Origin: Velocimicrobium porci
GTDB taxonomy: Bacteria; Bacillota; Clostridia; Lachnospirales; Lachnospiraceae
Assembly (NCBI RefSeq): GCF_009696045.1
Contig: NZ_VUMT01000004.1
Span: forward strand, 98,884-162,883
Direction: 5' to 3'
Length of the DNA stretch: 64,000 nucleotides
In this document: in pieces, positions 28,393-38,187 of the stretch
How positions within the stretch are numbered: position 1 is the first letter of the stretch
Layout of the letters: each line of letters opens with the position of its first letter
Program-made: the position numbers and the translations under genes
The notes under the pieces: generated by a model
Seen by the model: only the letters and a program-made list of their open reading frames with translations
Databases searched by the model: none
Told to the model about the DNA's origin: nothing

Positions 28393-28908
28393 TTATTCCT
28401 TTTCTTTTTCCGAGCGAAACAAACCTAAACCGTCTTCATAAATTAAATTTTTATTTAAATATCGTGAGTCAAAACTTACATCCTCATCAAACCACTCCGG
28501 AGCAATAAAATTTTTTGCCTGTTCTAATGAATCAAACTCTACCTCGACAAAACACAGCCCCTCCAACGCACCATGAAAAACGTCAAGCTCTGCTTTTCGC
28601 TCCCCTTCTAATGGAATGATATATCGTGTCTTTTCGATCATATTCCCATCTACTTTTTTCTTCAGATGCGTATAACCTTCTTCCGTCAAAAAGACCTCTA
28701 CCTCTTGATTTACTCTCGCTTCTGCTTCTTCCTCATCCTCCGTTTTTACCCCAAGCTTTGATTTATAAGTAAGGATATAAGAATCATTACTTTTTCGAAT
28801 TCGAATTACAGGTGATTCACATAAATACCCTTGTTCTATTCTTTTAGACGGATAAGTTTCATATCCTTCCGGTAAATATTTTACTGTATATTTCTTTTCG
28901 ATTTCCAT
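28393..28908 (-). CDS. CYTH domain triphosphatase-like protein
   Basis: A 171-residue CYTH/triphosphate tunnel metalloenzyme. It opens with the diagnostic ExExK-type motif (MEIEKKYTV), followed by the RIRK and TYKSK basic strands that line the tunnel, and late acidic strands (ELDVFHGALEGLCFVEVEFD). Relatives hydrolyse inorganic triphosphate or thiamine triphosphate. No partner domain (CHAD) is present. GGAG lies 10 nt before the ATG. Confidence 0.88.
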   Translation of the reverse strand: MEIEKKYTVKYLPEGYETYPSKRIEQGYLCESPVIRIRKSNDSYILTYKSKLGVKTEDEEEAEARVNQEVEVFLTEEGYTHLKKKVDGNMIEKTRYIIPLEGERKAELDVFHGALEGLCFVEVEFDSLEQAKNFIAPEWFDEDVSFDSRYLNKNLIYEDGLGLFRSEKEKE

Positions 28909-28951
28909 ATTATATTATCTCCGTTCCTTTTTTTCTATTGTATCCAAACAG

Positions 28952-28995
28952 GCCTTTACTTGCAACTAAATTGTATTAATTTCCAAAGTAAAGGC
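28952..28995 (-). terminator. Possible terminator of the pilus operon
   Basis: GCCTTTACTT (28952-28961) pairs with AAGTAAAGGC (28986-28995) immediately after the stop of the DUF5057 gene. The T tract on the minus strand is weak, so it may instead be an RNA-stabilising hairpin. Confidence 0.5.
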
Positions 28996-29005
28996 TCGTT
29001 TTCTC

Positions 29006-32000
29006 TTAATCAAGTAAAAATAATGAACGTTTTTTTATTTCTACTTCTGCCACTCCCACTTGATTTTTTACATTTTTTGCATATATAATGACTTTTCTTT
29101 TTCCCTCAATGTTATAATTACTATTTTCATAATTAAAAGCATATCGACGTCCACTTACCAAACTGTTTCCGCTTTTTACCGAAAAAACATTATCTTTATC
29201 CGCATTAATGATTCTTCCCGAATCCAAATCCAACACGGAAGTAATTCTTGTACCATCCTCCATATAAATCTTTGCCTCCTCCAGATTTTCGGATAAGAGA
29301 TTTACCTCCCATGGCACAAACACAATCTGTTGAGTCCCGGATTCCTCAAATGTATCCGTCTCATTTTTTGAAAAATCCTTATTAAGATACAAATAGTATG
29401 TATTTTTTCCTTCTCTTTCTTCCAGACACACAGTTCCTTCATTTTCGACCAAAACAACCGGTGGCTTATAAGAAGCCCGATAAGAAGCAATCATCGTATT
29501 GACAAATAAACGAACCTCCATATCATTTGTAACTTTTGAATGTCCCACGCCGGAATACGTTACATTACCCCTGTTATAGATATAATAATTATTTGTCGCA
29601 TCTTTCGGAGAGACTCCATAAACATTACTGTTCTTATGAATTTTATCTTCAGCAAGACAATACCATACCGTTAATTTTTCATCTTCAGGATTTAATTGAA
29701 AATATTGTCCATGTGTAACAGCCGTTTCAAATCCGGGATCAATTTCATATGGATAGTGAGTTATCTGCCCTTCGTTTAAACGTTCAACACGATTTGTAGC
29801 ACAATTGTCATCATTGTCTATTTTTAAATCCTTAAAATTCATATATTGCGGATAATATCCATAAGCATCTTCTAAGTATCCGCCCTGTGCAATTCGTTTT
29901 AAGGCGTAATAAGTATACCCATGTATTTCTTTATAACTATCCCTTCCATCTGGTTTTGTTGCTTTATCTTTTTTATCCAACTCCTCTTTAAGCTTTGTTC
30001 CCGAATATAAAAGCGGTGTTCTCGCCCCAAATCGGTCCATTCCCAGTGTTTCCCTAAAGTAAACACTGGCATGATATCCATAACCCTTTTGATTTTCTGA
30101 ATTGTATAGGGAAGTCACGTCATGAGTAAACAATACACTTTTTCCCTGGTCAATAAAATACTGTATGTAATCCAATGCCCCATATTGATTTGAAATATCA
30201 TCATACATATCAGCAAATCCGAGAATCAGCATATTATAATCCTTTAGTTCACTTGGTACAATCGGTTCATTTTTGTGAAACTCATTACCAGGCTGTTTAA
30301 AAATCTCCTCATATTCCTCTATTGTTTTCGTTTCAAATTGGATTGTATAATCATTTAAATTACTTGTATATTTTTTAAATTTCTCATCTTCTTTTAAGAC
30401 CAGTGTACTATTATAGTTTGCATTGATTTGAAGCACTCGAATCTTTTCTTTTTCTTTTTTTGAACGCTTAACTGCACAATATCCTGTTTCCACCTTCCGA
30501 ATCGCCCTGTTACCTGAATCAAAAATTTCAAGTTTCCAAGGTATCGCTCCGATGTACACATCTGGCAATGAGAAACCTTTTCTTGGAATTGTATATTCAG
30601 TTCCGTCTGCTCTAAAACCCCTCTCCCTGCTATAGATTACTTCTGATTTTTCATTTTCGTCAAAATGACCATCTCCATTTACATCTACAAATAACCTGAC
30701 TCCATAGGATTTATCTTTTATCTCGTCCTCCGATTCAAGGCGGAATGTAAATGTAAATTCTTTTGAATCTCCATTTTCCGTTGTATTTATATAATTTGGT
30801 TTGTCAATCGTACCATCGCTATTGTTATCTTCACCATTATATTGATTTGGTTTTTTCAATAGGATAAGCTTTGGCCTTTTGGGATTTATGAAAGGCGAAA
30901 GGGAACCTGCATTCTCTTCACTGGCCAAATTATTATATTTCATTTTATTTTCTTTTACAAACCGATAAACATTAGAACTGGTATCAACAACTTTTTTTGT
31001 ATAAGAAGTTTCTGTCCGATACAAATCTGAGTCCATCAATATTGGAAGACCAGCTTTCAAAAAATCCTCCAGTTTTTCTTTTTTCAAATTAGATATATCA
31101 TTGCCTGGCAAACGACATGTTGTATCGTTTATTGTCGTCCCGAAAGAATTTTTTAACCATTTTACAGAATACTTTTCTCCACTAATAATTTTATCACCGA
31201 CATGAAGGTATATTTTCCCATCTAAAGTACTATCATTATAAACCGGAAGCTGTTTTGTCCGAACCGAATCAATATAAAAATCCTTTAGCCGGAACGCACC
31301 ACGATTTAACCCCATATAAATCAAATCATATTTGCTATTAATGTCCTCAATTCGTCCTATAAATTCAGATGAAGTCATAGGTGTTATTACAATTTTCCCT
31401 TCGATTGACGGAAGATACCACCGTAATGCAAACGAGTCCATTGTAAATTCATTACATGGTTCAATATCTAATACAGAAAATTCATCCTCTTCCTTTTCTT
31501 CTTTTCCCCTCTGATCGGGTCCGATAATATATTCAACTGCCGAAGCAGGCGATTTATCGGTATCATTTTTTTCTTTTAAATACTCCAAAAAAGAATGCGA
31601 ATATTTTGTATCTGCAATTGCTCCCGTCGCATAAAAAGAAGTCATTGTATTATCTCCATTATAAGTAAACACATGACCATGAACGGATTCACTGTTTCCA
31701 ACTTCCGGATCCAGTCGTTTTTCATTCCATTGCTCATTATCATTCCAATAAGTATATGGATTTTTCCCCGTTTCGCCAATTGCAGGATTGACCATTAAAA
31801 ATGTATACTGTGTCCAATAAGTGCTTGCAATATCTTTTTGCAGGCTATATTTTCCATTTGCAATCAATGGTTTCTCCTCACCATCGTTTCCATAGAAAAA
31901 TAAGTTATGGAATAAAACCGGATCCATTGTCCGAAGCATAATACCAAGTTTAAATACATTATTATTACTTCCGGTTAAGCTTGCATTTTCTCCGATAACC

Positions 32001-33106
32001 TTTTTGTTAAAATCATAAATCTGCGTTGTAACCTTTTTTGTATTCAAATCTCCAATTCGACCGGCTATCCCCTCCGTTATGAAATTCCAATCATAAATAA
32101 CACTGACATAATCTTCTTTTGCAACTACCTTCTTAAATATCTTTTCAGCTGCTTCCCATGAAATATCATAAGTTCCAAATGTACTTCCTCTTTTTTTCAG
32201 TTCTTCCTGTTTAAAGTCTTTTCCATACTTCTCCCACATGGAAACTAACGCTTCATTATGAGAACGGTATTGAAATGAAATAAGATTCGCCTTATCGATC
32301 CATTGCAGATTCTGATTTAATTCATGCGGTTCAATCGTTTTAAAATAAACATAATAATTTTCCATTTCTGACTCAGAAGAAAGACCTAATGTCCGTTTTA
32401 AAAAGTTATTTTTATTTTTATATTCATATACTCCGCCTTTTCTCGTTCCTTTGTCTGTTCTCTTTGTATACCAGCGCTCTCCAGCTTCTTTCAATAATTT
32501 ACCCGGTTCTGTATCAGTCTCCTTCATCCCATAAACACTGTGCCACACAATAGAGCCTTTTCCCTCTGTCGTTTTTTCCATTTTCTCCCATTGTTTATTG
32601 TTTTGGTTGAAATTTCCTCTTCCATTACCAACATACTCATAATAACCATATAATGTTGTTTCTTTTCCATCCTCCCAGCTATCTGCCAATTCTTCTTTTT
32701 CATCTAAAAAAACTGTCTTTTGAACCCATTTTACATCCGCTGTTCCCATTGACTTTAGCGTATCTAATGTAGGTTCTGTGGATGAATTTTTCGTCAGCAT
32801 TTTATCAATTTCAATTGGTTCTGCACCTTCAAGCTGATAACCAAACTCAGCAACTCCTTTATAAGGAACGATTTCCAAAATAACAAAAGGATTTTCTTTA
32901 CTTCCTCTTGGTTTCGTCCTATCTTTCTTAATCTGTTCAAGTTCTGTTATAATCGTTGTTTCCATAACGGGTTCTCGTCTTTCCGCTCTTTCCGCATGAA
33001 ACCAAATGTTTTGAAAAAACTCACTCTGATAAAGTACAGTTCCAAACAAGCAAAATGCAACTGTTAACAGAATAATACGCCATTTTTTTCTTTCTTTATT
33101 CCTCAT
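29006..33106 (-). CDS. Large DUF5057 family exported protein of the pilus locus
   Basis: A 1366-residue protein with an N-terminal signal-anchor (about residues 9-25) and a very long extracellular part. The early ENPFVILEIVPYKGVAEFGYQLEGAEP stretch, given here in shortened form as FVILEIVPY and EFGYQLEG, is typical of DUF5057 proteins. A region near residue 800 contains a calcium-loop-like DVNGDGHFDENE. The central parts (MLILGFADMYDD; SVLFTHDVTS) resemble a glutamine-amidotransferase-like fold. It is the last gene of the pilus cluster, 38 bp after a prepilin-like gene, so it may be a surface adhesin or accessory protein of the pilus. GGGGG precedes the ATG. Confidence 0.65.
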   Translation of the reverse strand: MRNKERKKWRIILLTVAFCLFGTVLYQSEFFQNIWFHAERAERREPVMETTIITELEQIKKDRTKPRGSKENPFVILEIVPYKGVAEFGYQLEGAEPIEIDKMLTKNSSTEPTLDTLKSMGTADVKWVQKTVFLDEKEELADSWEDGKETTLYGYYEYVGNGRGNFNQNNKQWEKMEKTTEGKGSIVWHSVYGMKETDTEPGKLLKEAGERWYTKRTDKGTRKGGVYEYKNKNNFLKRTLGLSSESEMENYYVYFKTIEPHELNQNLQWIDKANLISFQYRSHNEALVSMWEKYGKDFKQEELKKRGSTFGTYDISWEAAEKIFKKVVAKEDYVSVIYDWNFITEGIAGRIGDLNTKKVTTQIYDFNKKVIGENASLTGSNNNVFKLGIMLRTMDPVLFHNLFFYGNDGEEKPLIANGKYSLQKDIASTYWTQYTFLMVNPAIGETGKNPYTYWNDNEQWNEKRLDPEVGNSESVHGHVFTYNGDNTMTSFYATGAIADTKYSHSFLEYLKEKNDTDKSPASAVEYIIGPDQRGKEEKEEDEFSVLDIEPCNEFTMDSFALRWYLPSIEGKIVITPMTSSEFIGRIEDINSKYDLIYMGLNRGAFRLKDFYIDSVRTKQLPVYNDSTLDGKIYLHVGDKIISGEKYSVKWLKNSFGTTINDTTCRLPGNDISNLKKEKLEDFLKAGLPILMDSDLYRTETSYTKKVVDTSSNVYRFVKENKMKYNNLASEENAGSLSPFINPKRPKLILLKKPNQYNGEDNNSDGTIDKPNYINTTENGDSKEFTFTFRLESEDEIKDKSYGVRLFVDVNGDGHFDENEKSEVIYSRERGFRADGTEYTIPRKGFSLPDVYIGAIPWKLEIFDSGNRAIRKVETGYCAVKRSKKEKEKIRVLQINANYNSTLVLKEDEKFKKYTSNLNDYTIQFETKTIEEYEEIFKQPGNEFHKNEPIVPSELKDYNMLILGFADMYDDISNQYGALDYIQYFIDQGKSVLFTHDVTSLYNSENQKGYGYHASVYFRETLGMDRFGARTPLLYSGTKLKEELDKKDKATKPDGRDSYKEIHGYTYYALKRIAQGGYLEDAYGYYPQYMNFKDLKIDNDDNCATNRVERLNEGQITHYPYEIDPGFETAVTHGQYFQLNPEDEKLTVWYCLAEDKIHKNSNVYGVSPKDATNNYYIYNRGNVTYSGVGHSKVTNDMEVRLFVNTMIASYRASYKPPVVLVENEGTVCLEEREGKNTYYLYLNKDFSKNETDTFEESGTQQIVFVPWEVNLLSENLEEAKIYMEDGTRITSVLDLDSGRIINADKDNVFSVKSGNSLVSGRRYAFNYENSNYNIEGKRKVIIYAKNVKNQVGVAEVEIKKRSLFLLD

Positions 33107-33144
33107 ATAACAGACCCCCTCTTTCCTTCTACAATCATATTCTC

Positions 33145-33654
33145 CTAACTATTAAGTTCAACCAATTTATTACGCAGGCGAACCTTGTTTTCCACCTGGT
33201 ATTCTCTGTTTCCCTGATTTAAAGTCAGAGAAACCGTAACTAATGACCCATCATTTTCAATGTTAATTGCCTTTACATGACGAGCCATCAGACATTCCTC
33301 GTTCGGTTCAAACGTTGCCTTTTCCTCTTTAAAACAATATAAGTTTGCCTGACCGTCATACCATAATATTTTCTTATCTTTTATCAGACTCGTATCTTCA
33401 TTTATCTGATACAGAACACACTGTTGTTTTGCCAAATTATAATCCTCTATATAATTTGCCTCTAAAATACTGTCACAAATCTGATTCATAAGAATCTGAG
33501 ATTCTGCTTGCAGGTTCAACTCTTTCTTTGCCTCATTATAACTTTTATTCCCTGTACTCAAAAAAATTGCGACTGATAACATTACTGTCATTGAAACCGC
33601 TGCTGCCAATATAATTTCAATCAGCGTTATTCCTTTATTCCCCAAGCTATTCAT
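33145..33654 (-). CDS. Prepilin-like protein (PilW-like)
   Basis: A 169-residue protein with a class III signal: a short leader ending in KG before ITLIEIILAAAVSM, with the Glu five residues after the cleavage site and a 20-residue hydrophobic helix. The rest is a small C-terminal domain without a recognised fold. It is probably a minor pseudopilin that starts pilus assembly. GGAGGG precedes the ATG, and the gene sits 15 bp after another pseudopilin gene. Confidence 0.82.
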   Translation of the reverse strand: MNSLGNKGITLIEIILAAAVSMTVMLSVAIFLSTGNKSYNEAKKELNLQAESQILMNQICDSILEANYIEDYNLAKQQCVLYQINEDTSLIKDKKILWYDGQANLYCFKEEKATFEPNEECLMARHVKAINIENDGSLVTVSLTLNQGNREYQVENKVRLRNKLVELNS

Positions 33655-33669
33655 CCAATCCCTCCAATA

Positions 33670-34143
33670 TCACGGCTCTAAATAGTGAAGCCCTGTATCT
33701 TTCACCAAATGAAGTCGATAAGTTCCATTCCCTTCAATTGTAATCTGACTACAGTAAGCATCATTGGAAAATGCTCCACCTTCTTTCTGATATCCTATTT
33801 TTATCATATTTTCTTCATTAATCGACTGCCCGTCTGCTTCTATAACAACCGAACTTCCTGCCACTTTTATCGCTTCTTTTTGTTCCAAATTTTCCCTTTT
33901 TTTATCTTTATCTAACGTTACAAAATAACCGTCAGCAGTCTTGAATAAATAAAAGTACCTTTTTTCTTTTTTACTCATTGTTTCCACTAAAAGTCGATCA
34001 AGCTCATCTTCAATCTTCGCAACACATTTTTTCGTATTTCCAAATTGAATATATTGAATTGCCACGAAAGAGGATCCAACGAGAATTCCTACTATTGCCA
34101 TTACAACAATTATTTCAATTAAAGTAATTCCTTTGTTATTCAA
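33670..34143 (-). CDS. Prepilin-like protein (GspH/FimT-like), TTG start
   Basis: A 157-residue minor pseudopilin beginning with NNKGITLIEIIVVMAIVGILVG, here shortened to KGITLIEIIVV, with the KG cleavage site and Glu+5. The start codon is TTG at 34143; GGGGAG lies 7 nt upstream and no ATG fits. The short globular domain of beta strands (FVTLDKDKK ... YRLHLVKDTG) is of GspH size. It is part of a run of four prepilin-like genes. Confidence 0.8.
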   Translation of the reverse strand: MNNKGITLIEIIVVMAIVGILVGSSFVAIQYIQFGNTKKCVAKIEDELDRLLVETMSKKEKRYFYLFKTADGYFVTLDKDKKRENLEQKEAIKVAGSSVVIEADGQSINEENMIKIGYQKEGGAFSNDAYCSQITIEGNGTYRLHLVKDTGLHYLEP

Positions 34144-34164
34144 GCGAATTCTCCCCTCCTCTTA

Positions 34165-36378
34165 TCAATCCTTGTTCTTCTTCCAGTTTTCATAACTTAC
34201 ATACTTAGAATAATTTATTTGTTCGGAACTATTTTCCGAAACCTTATATTCTTTCAAGTATGAAACAATTATTTTAGTAGTATCTGCCTCTAAAAGCTGT
34301 TTTATCTTCTGTGGGTTTGCTGTAACTGATATTCCGCCAGACTTAAGAAATACATCTCTACCAGAAAGCAAAAGACCTTCAAAATCATCTGATACTGAAA
34401 TATCCCCTGTGGCAACAACAATACATGGAAGCATATTTCCATCGTCATCGGTTCCATATTGCCTTCTCATATCACTATCCCAATTTATATCACCATCTGC
34501 CAAAATAACATTTCCATATAGAATTCCATCTTTATAAATAGCTCCTGTCTTTTGGTTCCTTTCCCATAAAGCTGCATCATTTTTTAATTTATCTACATCG
34601 ACAATTCGCTCAAATAGTGGAAGCTTTGCCTTATCTTCTAACCGGACTTCTCCTTTTGAAGCTTCCGGTAATGTACCAATTAATCCTAACTGCCTTGATT
34701 TATATTCCCTTCCTTTTCTCACCGCATAACGTAACAACGTTGGTTTCAATTCATCATTGCTCAGTTTAATCCCAACATTCTGCCCATCTTTTTCTTTATA
34801 TAACACAGCACCTGATAATAAAAGTGCCTGTTTTCCGTCTGCAAGCCGGATTCCTTCCTTTGTCATGTATGGGTCTGCACCAGAGGAAATCGTATGGCTT
34901 TTATAACGATAAAATTTCTCGTAAAATTTCTCTGCTAAAGCTTCGTTCTTAAAATTCAAATAGTAATAACATTCTTCCCCACTGCTTCTTTTTAAATAAT
35001 AAGGAATCACCGATTGCTCCTGATTAATATATTCTTTTACAGAAAATGACAAATATTCTTCATATTTTGCATAATCTAACTGATAGGTACCATCCACATT
35101 TCGTTGAATAAAATCTTCTGGAACAAAATATGCAATCTGATTACTTCGAACAGAAACCGACTCACCTAACATAATATCTTTATTTTTCTCACTTTCTGTT
35201 CCATATCTTGATATAAACGCTCTGCCGGCTAATTCTAAAACCGAAAGCTGTTCCATATTTAATGTGCTGTTTGTTCCATTTAAACTAATTGCACTATTGT
35301 ATTCTGAATTTTTGTCAATATTATTATTTAACCACGATGAACCTTCGTCTGGTAAATAATTTTTCTTGCAATGATAACCATAATACTCTCCTGATAAATA
35401 AACGCTGTTATTCTTTCCATTTATCTCCAAATCATCTTCTACATTGCAACTTCCGTTTATCTCCAAAATAGAATGGTTCGAATTTTCATCTGTAGAAATA
35501 TTTTCTACCCATACATTGCAGACCTGATTCGCTGTTTTATCCCCTATTCGAAGCCTGCTATCTCCCAAAAGTAATATATCTCCTCTTGAAATCAAATAAT
35601 CTGCAATAATTTTCAGACTTCCTCCATTTAATTCAATACCAGCCTGGCGTTTTGATAAATCTCCATAATCGGTTCGTTCCTTCGTTCCGGCATATACGTT
35701 ACCGTCAACATTTACTGCCCATGCACCATCTAATTTTACTTTGTTATCAGCTAAGATTGCATAATTCGTATACTCCGGATAAATTCCTCCATTTTCTATT
35801 TTTAATTCTGGAATTTCCATTCGGATATCAGTCTTAATCCGTGTAGAAAATGTATTTTTTTCCTGTTCCACCCTCACATTACGAAGCACAATATAGCGTT
35901 CTTTTTTATGTACCTCTAATTTATTTTCTCCCTTGTCTAATATTTCTCTCTTTAAAAAAGCATTTCTTTCACTCTCATTCAAAAGCTGTTCCATTTTAGT
36001 TACATCATAATTATAGGTAGTTCCATCAAAGGAACTCATTCCGTCAGACAGCTTATCAAGCATATTCCGAATATAACAATTATCAAACTCTTCCTGTGCC
36101 GTTTTCGTACCATCTTCACAGATTGTTGCATATTGTTCTAAAACCTCTTGATAAGCTGCACCAGAAGCTTCCGAAGAAAGATTAATAAGACCTGCTCTGA
36201 TCTGTTCTATCACATTATCGGTATCATAAAAATTCTTCTTTGTTTCTCCCTCAATTTTTCTCATCGAAATGTTGGTAATCGTTGCGCTCATTGCAGCCAC
36301 ACCTAACAGCCCTATGAAGGCAATTGCAGTTAATACAAATAACAACGTTGAGCCTCTGTTGTCGTTTTTTATTTTCAT
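34165..36378 (-). CDS. Large PilX-like prepilin with long passenger domain
   Basis: A 737-residue protein with an N-terminal helix like that of PilX proteins (NRGSTLLFVLTAIAFIGLLG, Glu+5 absent). Ordinary PilX proteins are about 200 residues, so this is unusually long. The passenger contains beta-rich repeated-looking stretches (LDGAWAVNVDGNVYAG; LLGDSRLRIGD; LEINGSCNVEDDLEING; GNVILADGDI) that resemble a beta-helix or polymer-forming (bactofilin-like) fold. It may be a minor pilin carrying an adhesive tip. Its ribosome site is distant (AAAGGA, 14 nt). Confidence 0.7.
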   Translation of the reverse strand: MKIKNDNRGSTLLFVLTAIAFIGLLGVAAMSATITNISMRKIEGETKKNFYDTDNVIEQIRAGLINLSSEASGAAYQEVLEQYATICEDGTKTAQEEFDNCYIRNMLDKLSDGMSSFDGTTYNYDVTKMEQLLNESERNAFLKREILDKGENKLEVHKKERYIVLRNVRVEQEKNTFSTRIKTDIRMEIPELKIENGGIYPEYTNYAILADNKVKLDGAWAVNVDGNVYAGTKERTDYGDLSKRQAGIELNGGSLKIIADYLISRGDILLLGDSRLRIGDKTANQVCNVWVENISTDENSNHSILEINGSCNVEDDLEINGKNNSVYLSGEYYGYHCKKNYLPDEGSSWLNNNIDKNSEYNSAISLNGTNSTLNMEQLSVLELAGRAFISRYGTESEKNKDIMLGESVSVRSNQIAYFVPEDFIQRNVDGTYQLDYAKYEEYLSFSVKEYINQEQSVIPYYLKRSSGEECYYYLNFKNEALAEKFYEKFYRYKSHTISSGADPYMTKEGIRLADGKQALLLSGAVLYKEKDGQNVGIKLSNDELKPTLLRYAVRKGREYKSRQLGLIGTLPEASKGEVRLEDKAKLPLFERIVDVDKLKNDAALWERNQKTGAIYKDGILYGNVILADGDINWDSDMRRQYGTDDDGNMLPCIVVATGDISVSDDFEGLLLSGRDVFLKSGGISVTANPQKIKQLLEADTTKIIVSYLKEYKVSENSSEQINYSKYVSYENWKKNKD

Positions 36379-36385
36379 CTTTTTT

Positions 36386-37489
36386 TCACATTCCTTTCAT
36401 ACCAGTAAGCTCAATATATTTATCTTCTTCGTTCCGACTGTTGTATGGATAGACCTCCACCTTAATTTCAGCCCTTCTTGCTATATTATCTTTCGTATCA
36501 ACCAGATAATTTTTATACTTCACCAAGTTAGTCGTTACATTAGAATAAACGGATTTTGCAAAAGTCTGGACCGGATTGTCAATATAAAGCTGATATCCGG
36601 AAGATAACATCTCTTTATTTTGGCATATTAAATACATATCATCCATAACAGGAGCTGTCGTATTTTTTGTAACAACAAGAGAATCCCTGGCCACATCAGC
36701 CTCATAAAACAAATAGACTTGTTTCAGTGTTCCACTCTCAAAACGTCTTTTTATCCAATCACATCGGTAACAATCTGTTGAATCAACACCAAAAATACTT
36801 CCTTCAAATCGATATTCGCAGCAAATATTGACATAATCATATTTACCATTTCTTGTAAAATCCATGAAAATTTCTTTTTTTAATCCATTTTTATAAACAT
36901 TTAAATCTGTTTCCAACAATCCGGAATCTTTTCCTTCCCCATTCAAACGACTACAGGCGTCTGCATTTTGTGCCATAAAATAACTGGCCGCCTTTATTCT
37001 TTCCTCTTTTGTTTCAACCGCCTTTACCGATGTTGCTTCTTCCATTGGCTTCACAATCGCCTCTGAATAATTTTTATCATTATTTAACTGAACTTTTGGT
37101 TCTGCAGAAATCTTCACAAGGTAGTCGTTAAAACCAACCGAAACCCTTTCCTCCATTTGGTAGGCAACCATCTTAATCTCTCCACCGGAATAATCATGTT
37201 GAATCCGCTCTTCTCTCTTAGCATGACACCCCTCTTCACCATTTACTTCCCGCTTTTTATATTCTTTATAAATATTTTCCAAAGAAGAGTTCCCTTTTAT
37301 TTCCTCCATCAAACTCTGAGCCGTCATAATCCCATTCTGTTTTATTTTTGACCATGTGCTATATTTTATAGAATCCGTAAAATACCCCATAATTGGAATA
37401 AATACAATCCCAAGAATCGCCATTGTAAGAATTACTTCAATCAACGTAAACCCTAGATTTTGGTTTTTTCCCCAATCTCTTCTCTTCAT
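36386..37489 (-). CDS. Prepilin-like protein (PilV-like)
   Basis: A protein of about 367 residues with a classical prepilin signal (basic leader, then LGFTLIEVILTMAILGIVFI with Glu+5). The C-terminal part is a long soluble domain with several Cys residues (NICCEYRF; CYRCDW), which could bind metal or form disulfides. The Met at 37489 is preferred, with AGGAAG upstream; the Met two codons earlier overlaps that site. It lies between the PilO-like and PilX-like genes. Confidence 0.8.
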   Translation of the reverse strand: MKRRDWGKNQNLGFTLIEVILTMAILGIVFIPIMGYFTDSIKYSTWSKIKQNGIMTAQSLMEEIKGNSSLENIYKEYKKREVNGEEGCHAKREERIQHDYSGGEIKMVAYQMEERVSVGFNDYLVKISAEPKVQLNNDKNYSEAIVKPMEEATSVKAVETKEERIKAASYFMAQNADACSRLNGEGKDSGLLETDLNVYKNGLKKEIFMDFTRNGKYDYVNICCEYRFEGSIFGVDSTDCYRCDWIKRRFESGTLKQVYLFYEADVARDSLVVTKNTTAPVMDDMYLICQNKEMLSSGYQLYIDNPVQTFAKSVYSNVTTNLVKYKNYLVDTKDNIARRAEIKVEVYPYNSRNEEDKYIELTGMKGM

Positions 37490-37504
37490 AACCATCTTCC
37501 TATT

Positions 37505-38176
37505 CTATCCTCTTTTTGAACGAAATAAATTAAATACACCAAAATCAATTCCTGGAATAATTGGTGGTTCATAAGCTTTATCCGTTCCCTTTAATGAATA
37601 GCAGTTGATAACCATTGTACCTTTTAAATTGCCTGTTTCACTATCATAGGAAAGTGTCATTGTATCAACTGTCATACGATTTGGAAAACTGTTAATCTGC
37701 TTCATTACTTCTTTTAATGCCTCATAAGGACTTTCAAATGACACAGTAATATTAGAACGATAGCCCATATAATTTGATTGCCCATCTTCCGATTCCTCTA
37801 TATTATCTCCGTCCTCTTTTTGATACATTAACTCATTCATAGCAAAGCTTTCTTCACTAATATAAAAATCATTTATCTTTTCAAAACTGTCCAGTATTGC
37901 AATTCCTTTCTCTGTTGTCATCTTAGATGGAAATACCTTTATAATCTTTTTTGAATCAGCCTGCTTTTTCTTCGTGTCTTTTATCACTTCCTGTTTCTTT
38001 GCTACTTTATCTTTTAAAACTTGAACCTGCTCTTCTAACTTTATATCTTCCTCTTCCAATAAAGCCTTTTTCTCCATATTTTTTTGATACACAAAAAAAT
38101 ACGAGCCAGCAAGAATAACAAGTGCCAATAATAATAACAATAATTTCATATCTTTTGGTGATACTTTCAATTTCAT
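37505..38176 (-). CDS. PilO-like type IV pilus alignment protein
   Basis: A 223-residue protein with a short cytoplasmic start, one membrane segment (about 12-28), a coiled coil (about 33-75) and a small C-terminal alpha/beta domain (YRSNITVSFESPYEALKEVM), the layout of PilO/GspM. It would pair with the PilN-like half of the preceding gene product to form the link between the platform and the extracellular side. GGAG precedes the ATG, and the gene is 11 bp after the PilM-PilN gene. Confidence 0.75.
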   Translation of the reverse strand: MKLKVSPKDMKLLLLLLALVILAGSYFFVYQKNMEKKALLEEEDIKLEEQVQVLKDKVAKKQEVIKDTKKKQADSKKIIKVFPSKMTTEKGIAILDSFEKINDFYISEESFAMNELMYQKEDGDNIEESEDGQSNYMGYRSNITVSFESPYEALKEVMKQINSFPNRMTVDTMTLSYDSETGNLKGTMVINCYSLKGTDKAYEPPIIPGIDFGVFNLFRSKRG

Positions 38177-38187
38177 CGTTTTTACTC